Below, piece by piece: positions 55,414-64,000 of a stretch of 64,000 bases of DNA. Below the pieces are notes generated by a model that searched no databases, was not told the DNA's origin, and saw only the letters and a program-made list of their open reading frames with translations. Origin of the DNA: Silvanigrella aquatica (GTDB taxonomy: Bacteria; Bdellovibrionota_B; Oligoflexia; Silvanigrellales; Silvanigrellaceae); assembly GCF_001907975.1 (NCBI RefSeq), contig NZ_CP017834.1, positions 62,001-126,000 of the forward strand, read 5' to 3'. A program made the translations under genes and the position numbers. The first letter of the stretch is position 1. Every line of letters starts with the position of its first letter.

Positions 55414-55479
55414 GCCTTTTGAAATGTTTGTAGAGTGTTTAGTCCTTTTTAGGTTAAGACTAAAACGACTTTGAAAGGC
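55414..55479. repeat. Nested inverted repeats between divergent genes
   Basis: GCCTTT (55414-55419) / AAAGGC (55474-55479) enclose TTTAGTC (55438-55444) / GACTAAA (55458-55464). The nested symmetry in a divergent promoter region between the permease and the pseudouridine synthase gene could be an operator. It is short and AT-rich, so chance is possible. Confidence 0.35.
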
Positions 55480-55557
55480 TTGTATGCAATAAAATACTTG
55501 GCCTGTCATCCAAATCGTTCGTTTTTTTGAATAATGTTATTTAAGTAAGGAATATAT

Positions 55558-56544
55558 ATGCTAAAATCCAAGAGCGCAAAAATTACAGCATCGTATAATG
55601 GAGAGCGATTTGATATTGCGGCAGCTGCACTTTTCGAAGATTTAAGTCGTAAGAAAATCAAAGCCATAATTGACGCTGGTGGAGCATATATTAACAAAAA
55701 AAGAATAGTTGTTGCTAAGACATTGGTGAAAATTGGTGATAAAATAGAAGTATTTTGGGAAGAAAAGAGCGAAAACTCGGAATCTCAAATTGCTAAAAGT
55801 GCCTTTCATTTAAAAAATACAATTGGTACTTTTATAGATGATAAAACACTTATTTTTGAAAATAATGATTTTTTTGTTGTCAATAAACCTGCAGGCATAT
55901 CTTCCCAGGCAACTCTTTCTTCTAGCAAAGATACTATTTTACATGCTCTCTCTGTTTATGACTCAAAAACATTTGATTTGAAAAAAATGTTTTTAGTACA
56001 TCGCTTAGATAAAGACACTTCTGGTTTAATGATTATTGCTAAAAATAAAGAAACTCAAAATAAATTTGAAGAAATTTTTAGAGATAAAAAAATAAATAAA
56101 TCTTATGATGCGCTTTGTTTTAACATACCCAAAAATTTAGAAGGTGAAATTAAATTTTCTATTGCAAAAGATAATTCAAGAAAAAATAGCTATTTTGCTA
56201 TAACAAATCCAAATTCAAAAATGAAAGATGCGAAATCGGCAGAAACAAATTTTGTAGTTCAAAAAATATATAAAAGTAGTAATATTTCTTTCATTAGATG
56301 TAATCCAAAAACAGGAAGAACTCATCAAATTAGAGTTCATTTATCTGCAATAGGTTGCCCTTTATTAGGAGACAAAACCTATTCACAAAACATTTATGGA
56401 CATAAATATGCACAAATTGCGCTAAGACATATGCTTCATGCTATTAACTTGAGTTTTGAATTTAATGGTGAAAATTTTGATTTTACAGCTCCATTACCAG
56501 AAGATTTTGAACGTATAATAAAAATTTTAGAATCTACTCAATAA
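55558..56544 (+). CDS. RluA-family pseudouridine synthase
   Basis: It isomerises uridine to pseudouridine in rRNA or tRNA. An N-terminal S4-like RNA-binding domain (SRKKIKAIIDAGGAYINKKRI) precedes the catalytic motif VHRLDKDTSGLMI with the nucleophilic Asp, and CNPKTGRTHQIRVHLSAIGCPLLGD is the C-terminal family motif. The target (RluC-, RluD- or TruC-like) cannot be assigned. AAGGAA precedes ATG. Confidence 0.9.
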   Translation: MLKSKSAKITASYNGERFDIAAAALFEDLSRKKIKAIIDAGGAYINKKRIVVAKTLVKIGDKIEVFWEEKSENSESQIAKSAFHLKNTIGTFIDDKTLIFENNDFFVVNKPAGISSQATLSSSKDTILHALSVYDSKTFDLKKMFLVHRLDKDTSGLMIIAKNKETQNKFEEIFRDKKINKSYDALCFNIPKNLEGEIKFSIAKDNSRKNSYFAITNPNSKMKDAKSAETNFVVQKIYKSSNISFIRCNPKTGRTHQIRVHLSAIGCPLLGDKTYSQNIYGHKYAQIALRHMLHAINLSFEFNGENFDFTAPLPEDFERIIKILESTQ

Positions 56545-56683
56545 TTTTATATCTGATATTTTGTCGCTTCAACTTGAAAATACTCATAGATAGTTTTATT
56601 AAAATGTATCTTGTTTATTTGTTTATTGGAAAGGGCAACCTTACAAAAACATCATCTTGGTTCATGAAGGGGAGGATTCCATA

Positions 56684-57916
56684 ATGGCTTATAAGCTCAT
56701 CACTGTCCCACAAGGCGGTTCTCATATTAAAGCAGATGCAAACGGAAAAGTTGAAGTTCCTGATAATCCGATAATTCCTTATATTGAGGGCGATGGAACG
56801 GGACCCGATATTTGGAAAGCATCTCAAATGGTTTTTGATGCTGCTGTTCAAAAAGCTTATGGTGGTAAAAAGAAAATCCATTGGATGGAAGTTCCTGCCG
56901 GAGAAAAATCATTTAATTCCAATGGAAATTGGCTTCCTGATGAAACAATTGATGCTATAAAAGAATATCGTGTTGCTATAAAAGGCCCTTTAACCACTCC
57001 TGTCGGTGGCGGTATTCGAAGTTTAAATGTAGCTCTTCGTCAAATTCTCGATCTCTACCAATGCGTGCGTCCTGTGCGTTGGTACACCAATGTGCCTTCT
57101 CCTGTTAAAGAACCACAAAAAGTAAATATGTGTATTTTCCGTGAGAATACCGAAGATATTTATGCTGGTATTGAATTTAAAGCAGGTTCTGACGAGCAAA
57201 AAAAATTACGCGAATTTTTAGCAAATACTTTAGGTAAAAAAGTGCGTGAAGATTCTGGTTTAGGTATTAAACCTATCAGTGAATTTGGTTCAAAACGCCT
57301 TGTTCGTGCTGCTATTAATTATGCAATTAAAAATAAATGCAAAAGTGTTACCATTGTGCATAAAGGTAACATTATGAAATTTACAGAAGGTGCATTTCGC
57401 GATTGGGGCTATGAAGTTGCTAAAACAGAATTCCGAAATGAATGTGTCACTTGGGAAGAGTGCAATGGCAATGTTCCTGCGGGTAAAATTTTAATTAAAG
57501 ATGCTATTGCGGACAATATGTTCCAACAAGCTTTATTGCGTCCTGATGAGTATGAAGTTCTTGCGTGTACAAACTTAAATGGCGATTATTTATCTGATGC
57601 TCTTGCTGCACAAGTGGGCGGTCTAGGCATCGCTCCTGGAGCAAATATTGGTGATGGCTATGCCCTTTTTGAAGCAACTCATGGAACAGCTCCAAAATAT
57701 GCAGGTCAAGATAAAGTCAATCCAGGTTCCGTTATATTAAGCGGAAATATGATGTTTGAATATCTCGGTTGGAATGAAGTTGTTACATTAATAGAAAAAG
57801 CATTTGAAAAAACTTTGGCACAAAAAGTTGTGACTTATGACTTCGCTCGTCAACTTCCTGGTGCAAAAGAAGTAAAGTGTTCCGAATTTGCAAAGGCAAT
57901 TATTTCAAATATGTAA
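56684..57916 (+). CDS. icd: NADP-dependent isocitrate dehydrogenase
   Basis: Icd oxidatively decarboxylates isocitrate to 2-oxoglutarate in the TCA cycle. Landmarks are [34 protein letters not shown], the [13 protein letters not shown] loop and [19 protein letters not shown]. The regulatory serine region is the GGIRSLNV segment. Length 410 matches the E. coli type. ATG 56684 ([12 protein letters not shown]) has GGGGAGG upstream; the TTG at 56657 does not. It is closely followed by a membrane-protein gene. Confidence 0.97.
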   Translation: MAYKLITVPQGGSHIKADANGKVEVPDNPIIPYIEGDGTGPDIWKASQMVFDAAVQKAYGGKKKIHWMEVPAGEKSFNSNGNWLPDETIDAIKEYRVAIKGPLTTPVGGGIRSLNVALRQILDLYQCVRPVRWYTNVPSPVKEPQKVNMCIFRENTEDIYAGIEFKAGSDEQKKLREFLANTLGKKVREDSGLGIKPISEFGSKRLVRAAINYAIKNKCKSVTIVHKGNIMKFTEGAFRDWGYEVAKTEFRNECVTWEECNGNVPAGKILIKDAIADNMFQQALLRPDEYEVLACTNLNGDYLSDALAAQVGGLGIAPGANIGDGYALFEATHGTAPKYAGQDKVNPGSVILSGNMMFEYLGWNEVVTLIEKAFEKTLAQKVVTYDFARQLPGAKEVKCSEFAKAIISNM

Positions 57917-57938
57917 TTTTTATGAAGCTTGGAGTGTT

Positions 57939-58994
57939 TTGAAGCTTTTAAGCAAAACAAAAATTTTATATAATAAATACTCTCGCCTGCTTCCGTGGGC
58001 GAGTTTAATTTGGGGAATTGGTTCTAGTTTTTTGTTGACTCGAGATTATTCCAAAGCAACACGATTGGGAATATTTACCTGCGCTTTTTTTATTCTTATT
58101 ATATTAATGTCAACTTGGTATAGTTACATCAATAGCATATCTTCTCAAAATCGATTAAATAAATTGCATTTAGGTTTGCATAAGAAAAAAGAATTATTTG
58201 AGTTTATTGGCCTTACAGCAACGCAATACTTCATTCAATATATTTTTATGTTCTGTATCCCTTTTCTATATTTTAAAGAAGAATGGATATGGCTCTTTTT
58301 TTTAGTATTTTTTGTTGGAATGACTTTATGGGATCCCTTTTGGGTTCGATTATTTAAAATCCAATTTTTTAGACTGCTTTTACGCTTAATAGCTTCTTGT
58401 TTGGTTTTTGGATTTTTATATGCGGTATTATTTCCTACTTATTTAGATTTCTATTATGTCTTTTTTTCAATAATTTGTTTTATTGCTATTTTCCCTTGGA
58501 ATTCTTTTGTCATAAATAGAAAGATTAAAGTTTCTGAAATGAGTGCTTCCTTTATATTAACGCTGATTATTGCGTGTCATCCTTTTATTCCCTCCGATTA
58601 TCAATTTCCTGTTATTTCAATATGGATTGAAAACAGTAAGTTTTCATTTAATAAACCAGGAAAGGAAACTTTTAAAATCATAAAAGGAAACATAATTTCA
58701 AGAAATGAATTGATGCTCAATTTATCAAACGGAAAAAAACTTTGTGCTATTACTCCTGTTGTTGCTCCATTAGGCGTTTTTTCTGTAGTTTATCAAGAAT
58801 GGTACGTTGACAATAAATTCCTTGAAAGTATTGTTCTACCTAAAATATCTGGTTCAGAAATTCTAGAAAAATATAATACCTTCTCATGTAAAAAATATTT
58901 TATGAAATTAGAAAATGCTAAAAAGTTAACAATAAAAACATATTTAAAAAATGGTATTTATGTAGGAACTCAGTCTCTCATCATCTCAGATTGA
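57939..58994 (+). CDS. Membrane protein with C-terminal DUF2914-like domain
   Basis: Seven or so membrane segments (for example WASLIWGIGSSFLLT, LGIFTCAFFILIILMSTW, FIQYIFMFCIPFLYF) are followed by a soluble domain (ITPVVAPLGVFSVVYQEWYVDN ... CKKYFMKLENAKKLTIKTYL) resembling DUF2914. The likely start is TTG 57939 with GGAG four bases upstream; the open frame begins inside icd. Function unknown. The last 25 bases overlap the convergent YkgJ-like gene. Confidence 0.7.
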   Translation: MKLLSKTKILYNKYSRLLPWASLIWGIGSSFLLTRDYSKATRLGIFTCAFFILIILMSTWYSYINSISSQNRLNKLHLGLHKKKELFEFIGLTATQYFIQYIFMFCIPFLYFKEEWIWLFFLVFFVGMTLWDPFWVRLFKIQFFRLLLRLIASCLVFGFLYAVLFPTYLDFYYVFFSIICFIAIFPWNSFVINRKIKVSEMSASFILTLIIACHPFIPSDYQFPVISIWIENSKFSFNKPGKETFKIIKGNIISRNELMLNLSNGKKLCAITPVVAPLGVFSVVYQEWYVDNKFLESIVLPKISGSEILEKYNTFSCKKYFMKLENAKKLTIKTYLKNGIYVGTQSLIISD

Positions 58995-59764
58995 GCTTCT
59001 TCTAATGCTTTCATGTCATTCTCGCTTAAAGAATATCCAATGCTATTTAGCATCTCGGCATACAAGGAAAAATCATGAATTTCTTGTGCGAATTCTTCTT
59101 TAAGTTCTTCATCTGTCAAATGTTTTTCCTCTAAAAAACATTGCAAGCCTTCTTGAGTACAAAGCGCTGCTAATAATAAAGGCAAATGTCCCAATGTACT
59201 TCGGCCTAACAATTTTCGTTCGAAATCTCTAAGATTGTCTTGAATATGTGAGCCATTCATGATGACGGCCTCAATGCTACGGTGACCTAATTTTTGTTCA
59301 CATAGTTTAGGTGAGTCAATACTATTATAAAATTCACAAATTAAAGGGCGCATGCCATATATCCCACAGTGTCCTGCAAATTGCGATGTGTTTTCTTTTA
59401 CAAAAAAGGGACAAGGTAACAGCTGGGCGAGGAATTTTTTTTGATCGCGATCTAAAAAAGGCAGCCGACCCTTACTTTGCACAAAATTAAAATACTTCTC
59501 AACATAGTGAAACAATTTTTTAGCAAGTTCTTCTAGAGGTGTACCTTCTGCCAGAACTCTGTTTAATAAGACAAACGCTTCACCAGCAGTGACAGGGACT
59601 AAAGGAAAGTGACAACAGGCACCACAGCCTTTTGTGCAGCCTAATTTTTCCGAAGTCTGTGAAGCCAAAAATTCTGCTGTTTTTTGAGATGCAGCATGCT
59701 CATGAGTTTCATACTTTGTCATGACAAAAGGAATCAAATGCTGAATTGCTGTTGAATACTCCAT
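58970..59764 (-). CDS. YkgJ-family cysteine-cluster protein
   Basis: The segment LGCTKGCGACCHFPLVPVT holds the C-x3-C-x2-C-C cluster typical of the YkgJ family, with further Cys in CPFFVKE, HCGIYGMRPLICEFY and PKLCE. Such clusters bind a metal, thought to be zinc or Fe-S. The family function is unclear. I chose ATG 59764 with GGAGGT upstream over a GTG at 59776. It ends within the convergent DUF2914-like gene. Confidence 0.8.
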   Translation of the reverse strand: MEYSTAIQHLIPFVMTKYETHEHAASQKTAEFLASQTSEKLGCTKGCGACCHFPLVPVTAGEAFVLLNRVLAEGTPLEELAKKLFHYVEKYFNFVQSKGRLPFLDRDQKKFLAQLLPCPFFVKENTSQFAGHCGIYGMRPLICEFYNSIDSPKLCEQKLGHRSIEAVIMNGSHIQDNLRDFERKLLGRSTLGHLPLLLAALCTQEGLQCFLEEKHLTDEELKEEFAQEIHDFSLYAEMLNSIGYSLSENDMKALEEAQSEMMRD

Positions 59765-59982
59765 ATCCACCTCCACGAAGACTGCTTAGCACATCTCGCC
59801 TTTAACTTGGTTTAGTACAAGAGTTCAAGACATTTTATTATGGCGAATTTAATTTAAATTTTTAAACAGGGCTCAAATGATTTTAGGTCAGATTTTTTTT
59901 AATTTGTTTTGAAAACATAATTTCACGTATTAAATATTTATATAGATTACCAAAAATATTAAAATTAATTATTTTTGTTGTA

Positions 59983-60011
59983 TTGACAAAAATTAACACA
60001 TATTTTAGATA
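59983..60011 (+). promoter_or_regulatory. Candidate promoter of the binding-protein array
   Basis: A perfect -35 TTGACA (59983-59988), a 17-base spacer and a partial -10 TAGATA (60006-60011) lie about 90 bases before the first array gene. TTGACAAAAATT is repeated at 63260 ahead of the fourth copy, again with a 17-base spacer. Confidence 0.5.
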
Positions 60012-60019
60012 TGTGAGAT

Positions 60020-60035
60020 GTGAAATTCATTTCAC
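60020..60035. repeat. Inverted repeat GTGAAAT-TC-ATTTCAC, possible operator
   Basis: A perfect 7+7 inverted repeat just downstream of the candidate promoter. TTTCACG also occurs near 59920. A second short inverted repeat, CACATA/TATGTG, lies at about 59998-60016. Placement after the -10 fits a repressor site. The rest of the 59765-60098 gap has no gene. Confidence 0.45.
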
Positions 60036-60098
60036 GCATAATATTTTAAAAATTTTATTAAAATTAATTATTAAAAGCAATTGTATATGGGGGCATGT

Positions 60099-61106
60099 AT
60101 GGCTCAATTTTTACGTTATTTTAAATTTATTTTAGTACTCCAATTGCTAATAAATTTTAAGGCTTATTCCACTGTAAACATAATTTCTTGGTGGGATTAT
60201 TTAGATAAAGAGACATTATCTAAAGTCGAAAAGCAATGCAATACCACTATTTCGAATGACGAGTACTACTCCAGTGAAGAGCTTTTAAGAAGAATAAAAA
60301 ATCATAAATATTCCATTGTGATATTTCCAGGTGATGTCTACAATTTAATTTCGGAAAATATCATAAAAAATGGGATAGATATGTCAGATGTGGTTGAAAA
60401 ATATGATCCTAAAATATTGAAAATTTTTAATGAAATAAAGTTAAATAGAAATGTAGGTATGTTTGCCTTAACAACGACGGGATTTTTATATAATCCCAAG
60501 CAAATTGAAATTGAAAAGACAGATTTTGTAGAGGAAGTTTTTAAAAAAGCTAAAAATAAAAAAATTGTTTTGATTGATAATTATTTAGAGTCATTATACC
60601 TAATATCAAGAAATAATAAAATATTAAACTCTGAAGAAGGTATTCAGAAGTTTAGCAACTTAATTGAAGGAACTCATCATATCATTTCTAATGATTATAC
60701 TAAAATTATAAAGCAAAACGATTTTGCCTTTGCTTATTCCTGGGCAGGAACTGCCATTGAAATGATTGCAAAAAATCTTGATTTAAAGTATATATTATTA
60801 CCCGAGGTATCATATATTGCTGCGGATTTTATTGCCGCAAATAATAATAACCAACAAACCAAATGTGTGCTAAAAAATATTGCTTCGCGAAATGTGCTCG
60901 ACCCCATATTAGCAAGAACATTTTATTTTTCTCCATATGGCTTGCCGAGTAAAATAGAAAATAAAATATTTGCAAGAGAGTATGAAAATTTTATTTATAA
61001 TAATCATAAATTAAACTGGTTGCCCTTCCCATCAAAAGCAGATTATGACAAACAACTTAATTTATGGCAAAAGATTAAAATATCAATGAATAATAAAATT
61101 GATTGA
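60099..61106 (+). CDS. PotD-like periplasmic binding protein, array copy 1
   Basis: A 335-residue exported protein. The leader MAQFLRYFKFILVLQLLINFKAYS is followed by TVNIISWWDYLDKETLSKVEKQCNT, which resembles the start of polyamine-type (PotD) binding proteins. It has two Cys in the mature part (KQC and TKC), conserved in the other complete copies, probably a disulfide. Shared motifs are FAFAYSWAG and RTFYFSPYG. ATG 60099 has GGGGG five bases upstream. No permease or ATPase genes lie nearby. Ligand unknown; polyamine is a family guess only. Confidence 0.78.
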   Translation: MAQFLRYFKFILVLQLLINFKAYSTVNIISWWDYLDKETLSKVEKQCNTTISNDEYYSSEELLRRIKNHKYSIVIFPGDVYNLISENIIKNGIDMSDVVEKYDPKILKIFNEIKLNRNVGMFALTTTGFLYNPKQIEIEKTDFVEEVFKKAKNKKIVLIDNYLESLYLISRNNKILNSEEGIQKFSNLIEGTHHIISNDYTKIIKQNDFAFAYSWAGTAIEMIAKNLDLKYILLPEVSYIAADFIAANNNNQQTKCVLKNIASRNVLDPILARTFYFSPYGLPSKIENKIFAREYENFIYNNHKLNWLPFPSKADYDKQLNLWQKIKISMNNKID

Positions 61107-61133
61107 TATGTTATTCTATTTTTCGGAATTCGT

Positions 61134-62119
61134 ATGAAAAAAATAATAATTTTGTTATGTTTTTTTTTAAGATTTATGCATTTGCATCTGTGAACATCAT
61201 TTCGTGGTGGGGTTATATAGATTATGAATTAATTTCACAATTATCTTTAGAATGTAAATCTAAAATATCATATGATGAATATTATTCTATAAAAGACTTT
61301 TTGCGACGTTATAAAAAACATAATTATTCTATTATTATTTTTCCAGCACAAATTTATAATTTAATTTCACAAGAGATTAATGACAAAGGTATCAACTTGA
61401 ATGACATTAGAAATGAGTATCATCCTGAAATACTAAACTTGTTCAATAGACAAGTTTATACAAAAAATGTAGCCATTTATTCATTGGGAATTACAGGCTT
61501 TATTTATAACCCATTGCATATTCATATTGATAGAAATGATGAAGTTAAAAATATATTTCAAAATGCAAAGGATAAAAAAATTGCGGTTATTGATGATCCT
61601 ATTGAATCCCTTCATCTTATATCTCAATCTACTGAAAATGGAAACGACTTTGAAGTAGAAAAAAATTTTAACAACTTAATAAAAGGAACAAAATATTTAA
61701 TTACAAATGACACAATAAAAATAGTGAAAGACAAAAATTTTGCCTTTGCCTACTCCTGGGTTGGCACATCACTAAAAAGAATGTCTGAAAATCCTCATTT
61801 AAAATTTACTTCAATTCCAAAATTGTCATATATATCAGCCGATTTTATTGCAACATTGGACAAAAATAAAGATACCGAATGTGTGGCAAAAAAACTTGCC
61901 AGTAAAGAATTTTTAGATCCCGTTTTAACAAGAACATTTTATTTTTCTCCTTATGGTATTCCGGAAAAAATCCAAGATAAGAAATATTTATCAGAATATG
62001 AAGATTTTATTGATAATCATCATTTATTAAAATGGCTACCTGTACTTAAAAAGGAGGATTATCAAAAGAAAATAAATTTATGGGAAAAAATAAAAATTGA
62101 TATGAGCAATAAAATTTAA
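61134..62119 (+). CDS. PotD-like binding protein, array copy 2, leader out of frame at T9
   Basis: The mature protein (SVNIISWWGYIDYELISQL...) is intact and similar to copy 1. A good start, ATG 61134 with GGA six bases upstream, encodes MKKIIILLCFF, an ideal signal peptide, but it runs out of frame after nine T (61160-61168) and stops at 61191-61193. One more T would give MKKIIILLCFFFKIYAFASVNII, a normal leader like those of its neighbours. In the present sequence the frame can be entered only from TTG 61103 or ATG 61157, neither giving a convincing leader. So it is a frameshifted, phase-variable or wrongly read gene. Confidence 0.7.
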
Positions 62120-62130
62120 CTGGAGGAAAA

Positions 62131-63132
62131 ATGCAAATAAAATCAAATAGAAAAGTATCACTAACAGTATTTGTGTCATCGTTTTTAATACAAAACGCTT
62201 ATGCAAATGTAAGCATCGCTTCTTGGTGGGGTTATATTGACAAAGCTACAATCGAGAAATTAGAGAAAAAATGCCATACAAAAATCACACTTGATGAGTA
62301 TTATACCAATGATGAGTTTATAAATAATTATCAGAAAAAGGATTACGCGGTCGCTATTTTTTCCGGATCTGTATACAAATATATTATTGAGGATGTTGAA
62401 AAAAAAGGAATTTCCTTTGAGAAAATTACTAAAAACTATGATAAAGCGGTATTACATGAATATGAAAACAGAAATTATTCAAAAAAGGCCGCTCTATTTT
62501 CATTTACCTTAAGTGGATTTTTGTACGATAAAAACAAGCTGAAAATAAATGAAAATGACAGTGTTCAGAAAATATTTCAAACAGCAAAAAATAAAAAAGT
62601 GATATTTCTTGATGAATCTATGGAGTCCTTAAAAACGCTTTCCACAATTAAAAATATTTCAAGTGCGACTGAGGGTGCTTTGACCTTTCATGCACTTGTA
62701 AAAGGCTCACATACTGTTATTACCAATGACATAGAAAAATATGTGAATGATGCTGATTTCGGACTAGCCTACGCTTGGGTCGGTGAAGCCTATAAATTGA
62801 TAAATAAAAATAATTCATTGGAATTTAAACCTGTACCTGCAATTTCTAATGTGTCTTTGGATTTCATTGGGACATTAAATAAAAATGAAGATACAGCCTG
62901 TGTAGCAGAAGCATTAGCAAGTAAAGAAACTCTGGATTCGTTATTGGCTCGTGATTATTATTTTTCTCCCTTTGGAACCATGGAGCCACAAACAGACATT
63001 TTATTTAAAAAAGAGTCAGTGCGTTTTTATGAAAATTTAGGCATTTCAAAATGGATGCCTCATCCTAGTAAAGGTGAATATCAAGAAAAAAGTGCATTAT
63101 GGAAAGATATTAAATTAGAGTTAAAAAATTAA
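62131..63132 (+). CDS. PotD-like periplasmic binding protein, array copy 3
   Basis: 333 residues with signal peptide MQIKSNRKVSLTVFVSSFLIQNAYA and mature start NVSIASWWGYIDKATIEKLEKKC. Two Cys are at the conserved positions (KKC, TAC). FGLAYAWVG and RDYYFSPFG replace FAFAYSWAG and RTFYFSPYG of copy 1, so this copy is the most divergent. GGAGGAAAA precedes ATG, 11 bases after copy 2, so copies 1-3 form one operon. Its divergence may reflect a different ligand. Confidence 0.8.
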   Translation: MQIKSNRKVSLTVFVSSFLIQNAYANVSIASWWGYIDKATIEKLEKKCHTKITLDEYYTNDEFINNYQKKDYAVAIFSGSVYKYIIEDVEKKGISFEKITKNYDKAVLHEYENRNYSKKAALFSFTLSGFLYDKNKLKINENDSVQKIFQTAKNKKVIFLDESMESLKTLSTIKNISSATEGALTFHALVKGSHTVITNDIEKYVNDADFGLAYAWVGEAYKLINKNNSLEFKPVPAISNVSLDFIGTLNKNEDTACVAEALASKETLDSLLARDYYFSPFGTMEPQTDILFKKESVRFYENLGISKWMPHPSKGEYQEKSALWKDIKLELKN

Positions 63133-63259
63133 AATAATTATTTAAGGTTAAAAATATTATTATAAAAATTATAAAAATAAATATAAAATTATTATGAAAA
63201 TAACTTACCAATAATTTAAGTATTACTTAATAGAGATGTCCAATAAAAAATTTGAAATA

Positions 63260-63288
63260 TTGACAAAAATTTATTGATTTTATATGGT
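63260..63288 (+). promoter_or_regulatory. Candidate promoter of array copy 4
   Basis: TTGACA (63260-63265), a 17-base spacer and TATGGT (63283-63288) lie 54 bases before copy 4. TTGACAAAAATT is identical to the sequence ahead of copy 1, suggesting the promoter was duplicated with the gene. The rest of the 210-base gap is AT-rich with nothing else visible. Confidence 0.55.
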
Positions 63289-63342
63289 TGAATTAAATCA
63301 TATAAATTTTATTTTATGGTTTAACACAAATTGAGGGATTTT

Positions 63343-64000
63343 ATGAAAATAAAAATGTTATTGCTATTTATACCAAACTTACTTTTTTTTACAAATGCTT
63401 ATTCTTCTGTGAACATGATAGCGTGGTGGGAATTTATAGATAAGCAGACAATTTCAAACTTAGAAAAAAAATGCAACACGCAAGTTTCTATGGACGAATA
63501 TTACTCTGCAGATGATTTCCTGCGCCGTACAAAAAAACAGCATTATTCTGTTCTCATATTTCCTGCGGAGGTTTATAATATGGTAGCAGATGAAATTTCG
63601 TCCCAGGGTTTAAATTTTGAAGATGTGACTAAAAATTATCATCCTAATGTGCTAGCACTTTTTAAACAGCAAAATTTATCAAAAAATATTGGTATTTTTT
63701 CTATGGGCATAACTGGTTTTTTGTACGATCCTAGCCAAATTCAAATTTCTGAAGATGAAAATATTCCTTCAATATTTAGTAAAGCAAAAAATAAGAAAAT
63801 TTCATTACTTGACGATCCTATGGAATCTTTGCATTTGGTGAATAAGGATAAATCTTCGTCAAATGTAAGTAAAGACTTTGCGGAATTTAAAAATTTAATT
63901 AAAGATAAATATTATATTATTACCAATGATGTCGACAAAATTACAAAAGAAGAAAAATTTGCCTTCGCATATATGTGGATTGGTGATGCTGTTCGCTCTG
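63343..64000 (+). CDS. PotD-like binding protein, array copy 4 (partial at right edge)
   Basis: From ATG 63343, with GAGGGA upstream, the frame is open to the window end (219 codons). The leader MKIKMLLLLFIPNLLFFTNAYS is followed by SVNMIAWWEFIDKQTISNLEKKCNTQVSMDEYYSADDFLRR, very like copies 1 and 2. FAFAYMWIGDA near the edge is the conserved FAFAYSWxG motif. The C-terminal third is outside the window. It has its own promoter-like sequence, unlike copies 2 and 3. Confidence 0.8.
   Translation, partial: MKIKMLLLFIPNLLFFTNAYSSVNMIAWWEFIDKQTISNLEKKCNTQVSMDEYYSADDFLRRTKKQHYSVLIFPAEVYNMVADEISSQGLNFEDVTKNYHPNVLALFKQQNLSKNIGIFSMGITGFLYDPSQIQISEDENIPSIFSKAKNKKISLLDDPMESLHLVNKDKSSSNVSKDFAEFKNLIKDKYYIITNDVDKITKEEKFAFAYMWIGDAVRS

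Overview
The window is AT-rich, gene-dense bacterial chromosome without rRNA, tRNA, IS elements, prophage or CRISPR. Gene content fits a Gram-negative: outer-membrane-type lipoproteins, periplasmic binding proteins, a meso-DAP-type MurE, and an F1 ATP-synthase operon lacking atpB/atpE, as in many former deltaproteobacteria. With a DUF6178-like protein, this suggests a low-GC member of the Bdellovibrionota/Oligoflexia (Silvanigrella-like). The taxonomy is inference; no rRNA is present to test it.

Layout. 1-6605: tail of a Fis-type regulator, a GC-rich candidate structured RNA, then an F1 operon (fused b'/b stalk protein, atpH-A-G-D-C) ending in a strong terminator. 6638-9064: a glycosyltransferase and an unknown protein. 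9047-23690 (minus): a division/cell-wall (dcw) cluster rsmH-ftsL-ftsI-murE-mraY-murD-ftsW-murC-ftsQ-ftsA-ftsZ that lacks mraZ, murF, murG, murB and ddl. 23855-30792: a LysM lipoprotein, a probable peptidoglycan-recycling pair (AmgK/MurU-like) with a dNMP-kinase-like gene, a UvrA paralogue, and a PH-domain membrane protein broken by one in-frame TGA. 30977-41538: a secreted mono-haem cytochrome with a large unknown partner, a TPR protein, a solute-binding protein, a SurA-like lipoprotein, a DnaQ-type exonuclease and an MBL hydrolase.

41704-49985 (plus): DUF6178-like gene, unknown gene, mnmA, rnc, era, an AT-hook/Asn-rich protein, coaE and a zinc-ribbon membrane protein, a run of RNA-processing and housekeeping genes. 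49999-59764: small secreted proteins, a ParB-like protein, an ethanolamine permease, an APC permease, an RluA-type pseudouridine synthase, icd, a DUF2914-like membrane protein and a YkgJ-like Fe-S/Zn protein. 60099-64000: a tandem array of at least four PotD-like periplasmic binding-protein paralogues with no transporter genes alongside. The second has its signal peptide out of frame at a run of nine T residues; the fourth runs off the window.

Points most worth following: the fused stalk protein with an internal signal-peptide-like segment; the binding-protein array with a possible phase-variable leader; an FtsA lacking both phosphate-loop aspartates; the reduced dcw cluster beside an AmgK/MurU-like pair; a 10-bp hairpin that buries a ribosome-binding site among repeated ATAACTCCGA motifs; and the TGA-interrupted PH-domain gene.
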